NCBI GenBank assembly: GCA_937879855.1
Contig: CALFMO010000066.1
Coordinates: 156,716 to 220,715, forward strand
From: an uncultured Acidobacteriaceae bacterium
GTDB lineage: Bacteria; Acidobacteriota; Terriglobia; Terriglobales; Acidobacteriaceae
Direction of reading: 5' to 3'
Length of the DNA stretch: 64,000 nt
Part shown: positions 60,362 through 64,000 of the stretch, piece by piece
Position numbering within the stretch: position 1 is the stretch's first letter
Layout of the letters: every line of letters begins with the position of its first letter
The notes under the pieces: model-generated
What the model was told of the DNA's origin: nothing
What the model saw: the letters and a program-made list of their open reading frames with translations, nothing else
The model's database searches: none
Position numbers and translations under genes: made by a program

Positions 60362-62692
60362 TCATGATTGTCCCCCGGTCGTGCGGGCTCGAAATTCAAG
60401 TTCCGAACTTTCGCCTCGCAGCTTGTCGGCAACTTTTTCAGCTGCTAATGGCTTGCTGAAATAATAGCCCTGAATTTCGTCACACTGATGCGCCCGCAGG
60501 AACTTCATTTGCTCCTCGTCTTCTACACCTTCGGCAATCACCTTGAGATTCAGGCTTTTTGACATGTTAATAATTGCGGCAGTAATCGCAGCGTCATCAG
60601 GCTTCACAGCGACATCCCGTATGAATAAGCGATCGATTTTGAGCTTGCTGACCCGATACTGCTTCAAGTAGCTAAAGCTGGAATAACCAGTCCCAAAGTC
60701 GTCAATCGCGAGCGTCAACCCCATGACCCTTAATTCATGAACAACGGAGAGGGTCACGTCTGCATTGGCCAACAAAAGACTTTCTGTTAGCTCCAGTTCG
60801 AGATACTGAGGGGAGAGCCCAGTCTCATGGAGCACTCTTCGGACGAGATCGCAGAAGCCTTCCTGACGAAACTGAATCGCTGATACATTTACTGCCACTG
60901 TCACCGGAGGAAGACCTTCGTCTTGCCATTTGCGGGCTTGAGAACAGGCAGTCCTCAGCACCCACTCACCAATTGGCACGATGAGACCGCAGTTTTCAGC
61001 GATCTTTATGAATTTATCGGGTGGTACAAGACCCAATTCTGGGTGTTGCCAGCGGAGAAGTGCTTCCAGGCCCGTGATCCTTCCGGTGGCAATATCCATC
61101 TGCGGCTGATAAACGACGAAGAGCTGTTTCTTGGGAAGCGCTAGTCGCAAACTGTGCTCCAAGGTCAACCGCTCTACGACCTGAGCATTCATGTCCTCTG
61201 TAAAAAACCGAAAGTTGTTACGTCCACTCTCTTTAGAGTTGTACATAGCGGAATCGGCATTCTTGATCAAGGTTTCGCTGTCCGAACCGTGTTCTGGAAA
61301 GATGCTGATGCCGACGCTACAGCCAATACTGAGTGAGTGCCCTTGAACAAGGAATTCAGCGGTCATTACATCCATCAATCGCTCAGCGGCTACTGCTGCG
61401 TCGGCTACATCCTTTACGTGAGTCAACGTGATCAGGAATTCGTCACCGCCTAGACGAGAGACAGTGTCTTGCTCACGCCCCCATTTCTTAAGCCGCGCTG
61501 CAACCTCTTGTAAAAGAAGGTCGCCGACCGAGTGGCCCAGCGAGTCGTTGATGTCTTTGAACCTGTCGAGGTCGAGGAACAGAAGTGCGATTTTGTATTT
61601 TTGCCGGCGGGCATCGGCGATTGCCTTGGTCAACCGATCCTGAAGAAGAGTCCGATTGGGTAGTCCCGTCAAGTCATCGTAGTAGGCTAAGAAGCGAACT
61701 CGTTTCTCAGTCGCCTTGCGCTGAGTGATGTCTTGCTTAATCGCAATGAAGTATCTATTAGGAGGATTGACGATGTCCTGATTTACCGGTGTGATCGTCA
61801 TCTCTTCGTTGTAGGTTGTTCCATCTTTTCGCCTGTTAACAATCTCCCCTTGCCAGACCTTACCGGACAAGATCGTTGTCCAAAGATTGGCATAATAACT
61901 ATCGGGCTGTTCACCCGATTTCAACAAGCGAAGGCTCTTGCCTAATACCTCTTCCGTGCTGTAGCCGGTCATTGTCGTGAACGCCCGATTTGCCCACACG
62001 GCGCTGCCTTGATGATCTGTGATGACGATCGCATTGGCGGCCGCTTCTAAAGCGGCTAATTGCAGGCCCAGTTGTTCTTCTGTGCGCCTCTGAACAGATA
62101 TATCTCGTGCAATTCCGGAAGCCCCCACGACTCTCCCGGCTCCATCTTTGATTGCAGAAACCGAGAGAGATACGTCTATGAACGAGCCGTTCTTTCTGAG
62201 ACGCTGCGTGTCAAACCGCTCTATAACTTCGCCGTTGGCAATTCTCTGCAAAAGAGCGTGAAGCTTCAAATGCTTCTCGGGCGGATAACAAAACGAAATC
62301 TGCCGACCCAGGACCTCGACCGCCGAATAGCCGTATATCTGCTCAGCTCCGCGATTCCAGCTCGTCACCACGCCTTCCAAATCTGTGCTGATGATGGCGT
62401 CATCCGATTGTTGCACGATGGCTGCTAGCCGCAGTAATTCTTGTTGGGTCGCTTCTTCGTGCCGACGAATGATGAAGGTGATGCAGAATCCGACACAGCC
62501 TGCAAAGAACGTCGTAATGATGTTAGATTTCGCCAGGGAAAGCTTAGGGAACGATATCAGCTTAAAGATCTCATAAACCGCCGTCACAGAAAACGCAATG
62601 ATTCCAATCCGCAAAGCACGCAAAATGAGAGAATACCGAGACATATGACTGCTCAGAGACAAATTGAAAGCGTTTAAGGTGACGCCCCTCAT
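60362..62692 (-). CDS. PAS-PAS-GGDEF-EAL membrane protein
   Basis: A 776-residue protein. Two membrane helices lie in residues 20-75, then PAS domains (IVQQSDDAIISTDLEGVVTSWNRGAEQIYGYS and ALEAAANAIVITDHQGSAVWANRAF), a GGDEF domain with SRLGGDEF and an REQD I-site, and an EAL domain with LEALLRWQHP, NVSAIQF, DDFGTGYSS, KIDR and AEGVE. Both halves keep their catalytic signatures, so it may make or break c-di-GMP depending on the PAS signal. The 5' leader holds two tandem copies of its ribosome-binding region and a Crp-like site about 107 bp upstream. Confidence 0.9.
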   Translation of the reverse strand: MRGVTLNAFNLSLSSHMSRYSLILRALRIGIIAFSVTAVYEIFKLISFPKLSLAKSNIITTFFAGCVGFCITFIIRRHEEATQQELLRLAAIVQQSDDAIISTDLEGVVTSWNRGAEQIYGYSAVEVLGRQISFCYPPEKHLKLHALLQRIANGEVIERFDTQRLRKNGSFIDVSLSVSAIKDGAGRVVGASGIARDISVQRRTEEQLGLQLAALEAAANAIVITDHQGSAVWANRAFTTMTGYSTEEVLGKSLRLLKSGEQPDSYYANLWTTILSGKVWQGEIVNRRKDGTTYNEEMTITPVNQDIVNPPNRYFIAIKQDITQRKATEKRVRFLAYYDDLTGLPNRTLLQDRLTKAIADARRQKYKIALLFLDLDRFKDINDSLGHSVGDLLLQEVAARLKKWGREQDTVSRLGGDEFLITLTHVKDVADAAVAAERLMDVMTAEFLVQGHSLSIGCSVGISIFPEHGSDSETLIKNADSAMYNSKESGRNNFRFFTEDMNAQVVERLTLEHSLRLALPKKQLFVVYQPQMDIATGRITGLEALLRWQHPELGLVPPDKFIKIAENCGLIVPIGEWVLRTACSQARKWQDEGLPPVTVAVNVSAIQFRQEGFCDLVRRVLHETGLSPQYLELELTESLLLANADVTLSVVHELRVMGLTLAIDDFGTGYSSFSYLKQYRVSKLKIDRLFIRDVAVKPDDAAITAAIINMSKSLNLKVIAEGVEDEEQMKFLRAHQCDEIQGYYFSKPLAAEKVADKLRGESSELEFRARTTGGQS

Positions 62693-62722
62693 AAAATGAC
62701 CTAGCCCAAAATGACCTAGCCC
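62693..62722 (-). repeat. Tandem 15-bp repeat carrying the ribosome-binding site
   Basis: AAAATGACCTAGCCC occurs twice head to tail directly before the ATG at 62692 (plus-strand reading). On the coding strand each unit supplies an AGGT core, so the leader has two ribosome-binding-like sites 15 bases apart. Confidence 0.85.
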
Positions 62723-62765
62723 ATCCAGAGCTTTGGCGGGTCAACAGGGAAAGAGCCTTAGACCC

Positions 62766-62807
62766 ATCATAAAGCTCATCCCTCACATTGTTGTGATTTA
62801 AATCACA
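62766..62807 (-). promoter_or_regulatory. Crp-like operator with class II promoter spacing
   Basis: TGTGATTTAAATCACA at 62792-62807 is a perfect palindrome equal to the Crp half-site pair TGTGA-N6-TCACA. On the minus strand a TATGAT -10 hexamer lies at 62771-62766, which puts the operator centre near -40.5, the spacing of class II Crp-activated promoters. No good -35 hexamer is present, as expected for an activator-dependent promoter. The downstream gene is the GGDEF-EAL protein starting at 62692. The 302-bp gap holds no gene. Confidence 0.6.
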
Positions 62808-62994
62808 GCTGCATTACTAATGTAAGGCACCATCTTTATACTTGAGTGGGTCAGACGGACAAATTGGTCATCGTCAATCGTGATATCACGTGTAAGCGGC
62901 TGAAGAGCAGCTGGCGCACAATACTTTGCCTGACACAAGTTGACCTGATAGTCGCACTGATCTACGCAACGGACATGATGCCCCCCCTTCGATT

Positions 62995-63999
62995 TCATGC
63001 GGATGTCGAACTAACTGCTTTACTTAGCCTGCCGGGAAGCTCTGACGCCCGACGGCTACTTAGAAGCTTGTCGATTGTATCGCTCGGAACGGGTCTGGAA
63101 TACAGGTAGCCTTGGGCCAGTTCGCAGTCAAAATCCTTCAGCATATCCGCCTGCACTTGTGTTTCTACACCCTCTGCGACGACCTTCAAGCCAAGACCAT
63201 GGGCGAGCATAATAATGACGCGAATGATTTCGCGCGTCTCGACATCCGTATCCATGCCCGCGATGAAAGACCGATCAATCTTTAACCGATCGACTGGAAA
63301 ATGTTGCAGCCGGCTTAGCGATGAGTAGCCAGTGCCGAAGTCGTCGATGTCCAGACGGACGCCAAGAGACTTCAACTCAGACAGCACGACAGCTGACCTG
63401 TCGGCGTCGGCCATGGCGATTGTCTCGGTAATTTCCAAGTTGACGGCACTCGGATCCAGTCCTGTCTCTTGTAGGGTCTTACCGATTTGAGATGCCAGGT
63501 CGGCCTGCGCGAACTGCTTGGGGGTGATATTGACATTAAGGGTGAGGGGAGGATCTGACGGAAAAAGCGCGTGCCAGGAACAGAGCTGCCGACAGGCCTC
63601 ATAAAGAAGTTGCTGATTGATGGGTAAGATAATGCCAGTCTCATCCGCAACCGCAATGAAATCTCCAGGCATGATCAAACCTTCAGGACGCTGCCAGCGG
63701 CTGAGGGTCTCGAACCCTACAATGTGCTCGTCGCGTAAAGACACTATCGGTTGGTAGTAAACACGGAATTGTTTTAACTCAAGAGCTTTACGCAAGTCGG
63801 TTTCAAGCTGCAAACGTTTTATGGCGCCGGCGTGCATGGCATGGTCGAACACCTCATAGCGCGCCTTACCAGTTCTCTTGGCGCGATACATAGCAATCTC
63901 AGCGTCGCGAAGAACGTCCTGAGCCTCTGCCGCACCACCGCTACTGAAAGCAATGCCAATGCTGACGGAAAGCACAATCTGCTGATTGTTGGAGTCGAA
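62995..63999 (-). CDS. GGDEF (partial)-EAL domain protein, 5' end off window
   Basis: 335 codons are visible; the frame runs off the right edge. The first 30 visible codons are the end of a GGDEF domain (SVSIGIAFSSGG, LRDAEIAMYRAKRTG). An EAL domain fills the rest: VGFETLSRWQRPEG (ETL in place of EAL, keeping the catalytic Glu), NVNITPKQF, NLEITETIA, DDFGTGYSSLSRL, RLKIDRSF and AEGVETQ. It is probably an active c-di-GMP phosphodiesterase. It lies upstream of, and on the same strand as, the GGDEF-EAL gene. Confidence 0.9.
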   Translation of the reverse strand, partial: FDSNNQQIVLSVSIGIAFSSGGAAEAQDVLRDAEIAMYRAKRTGKARYEVFDHAMHAGAIKRLQLETDLRKALELKQFRVYYQPIVSLRDEHIVGFETLSRWQRPEGLIMPGDFIAVADETGIILPINQQLLYEACRQLCSWHALFPSDPPLTLNVNITPKQFAQADLASQIGKTLQETGLDPSAVNLEITETIAMADADRSAVVLSELKSLGVRLDIDDFGTGYSSLSRLQHFPVDRLKIDRSFIAGMDTDVETREIIRVIIMLAHGLGLKVVAEGVETQVQADMLKDFDCELAQGYLYSRPVPSDTIDKLLSSRRASELPGRLSKAVSSTSA

Positions 64000-64000
64000 A

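Noticed and set aside
1..64000. tRNA and rRNA genes
   Set aside because: No cloverleaf-like stretch with the expected GGTTCGAxTCC arm and acceptor ends was noticed, and no rRNA-like sequence is present; a tRNA scan would settle this.

Overview
The window reads as chromosome of an Acidobacteriota member (Terriglobia-like). No rRNA or other taxonomic marker is present, so this rests on gene content: Ser/Thr kinases fused to TolB-type propellers, an ECF sigma factor of the kind usually paired with such kinases, a REC-RsbRD response regulator, a PEP-CTERM protein, and large secreted propeller/MBG-domain proteins.

Layout. (1) 1-17.7 kb is a polysaccharide locus: a sugar epimerase cut by the window edge, seven glycosyltransferase domains, a hexapeptide acyltransferase, FkbM and other methyltransferases, a Wzy-like polymerase, a secreted beta-helix protein, a NodU/CmcH carbamoyltransferase and, on the opposite strand, a Wza-like export protein. 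Two truncated gene ends (4.4 and 6.7-6.9 kb) bracket a cassette that looks swapped in. (2) 17.9-23.3 kb holds two GDP-mannose 3,5-epimerase homologues that share a 791-bp near-identical core, with a PEP-CTERM protein, a nuoB remnant and a methyltransferase between them. (3) 23.3-32.1 kb is the most striking part. It has a nucleotidyltransferase, a secreted propeller-like protein, a 56-residue peptide gene, an S26-type peptidase-like protein, an HPr-kinase-like protein, a PqqD-like protein, a radical SAM/SPASM protein and a second secreted propeller-like protein. The core genes overlap by 4 bp or nearly touch. (4) 32.4-34 kb encodes a WecA/MraY-type enzyme that could start lipid-linked glycan synthesis. 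(5) 34-45 kb carries signalling genes (two kinase/propeller systems, one frameshifted; a response regulator; an ECF sigma), small proteins, a cytochrome c and several decayed copies. (6) 45-49 kb has secreted proteins. (7) 49.3-52.4 kb has a Crp/Fnr regulator, a diguanylate cyclase, a frameshifted gene and a transposase remnant. (8) 52.8-56.4 kb is a second copy of the peptide-modification cassette with its own peptide gene. (9) 56.6-64 kb is a c-di-GMP block (GGDEF, PilZ, GGDEF-EAL, EAL).

The proposed new system is the pair of peptide cassettes. Both small peptides have a YxxPxF motif like the leader motif read by RRE/PqqD-type domains, a shared ALSCGK...FQC core with CX9C spacing, and a C-terminal serine. 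The neighbours suggest a RiPP pathway in which PqqD presents the leader, the radical SAM enzyme modifies the core, the HPr-kinase-like protein phosphorylates it (possibly the terminal Ser), and the S26-like protein cuts the leader. The layout is seen in the sequence; the chemistry is inference.
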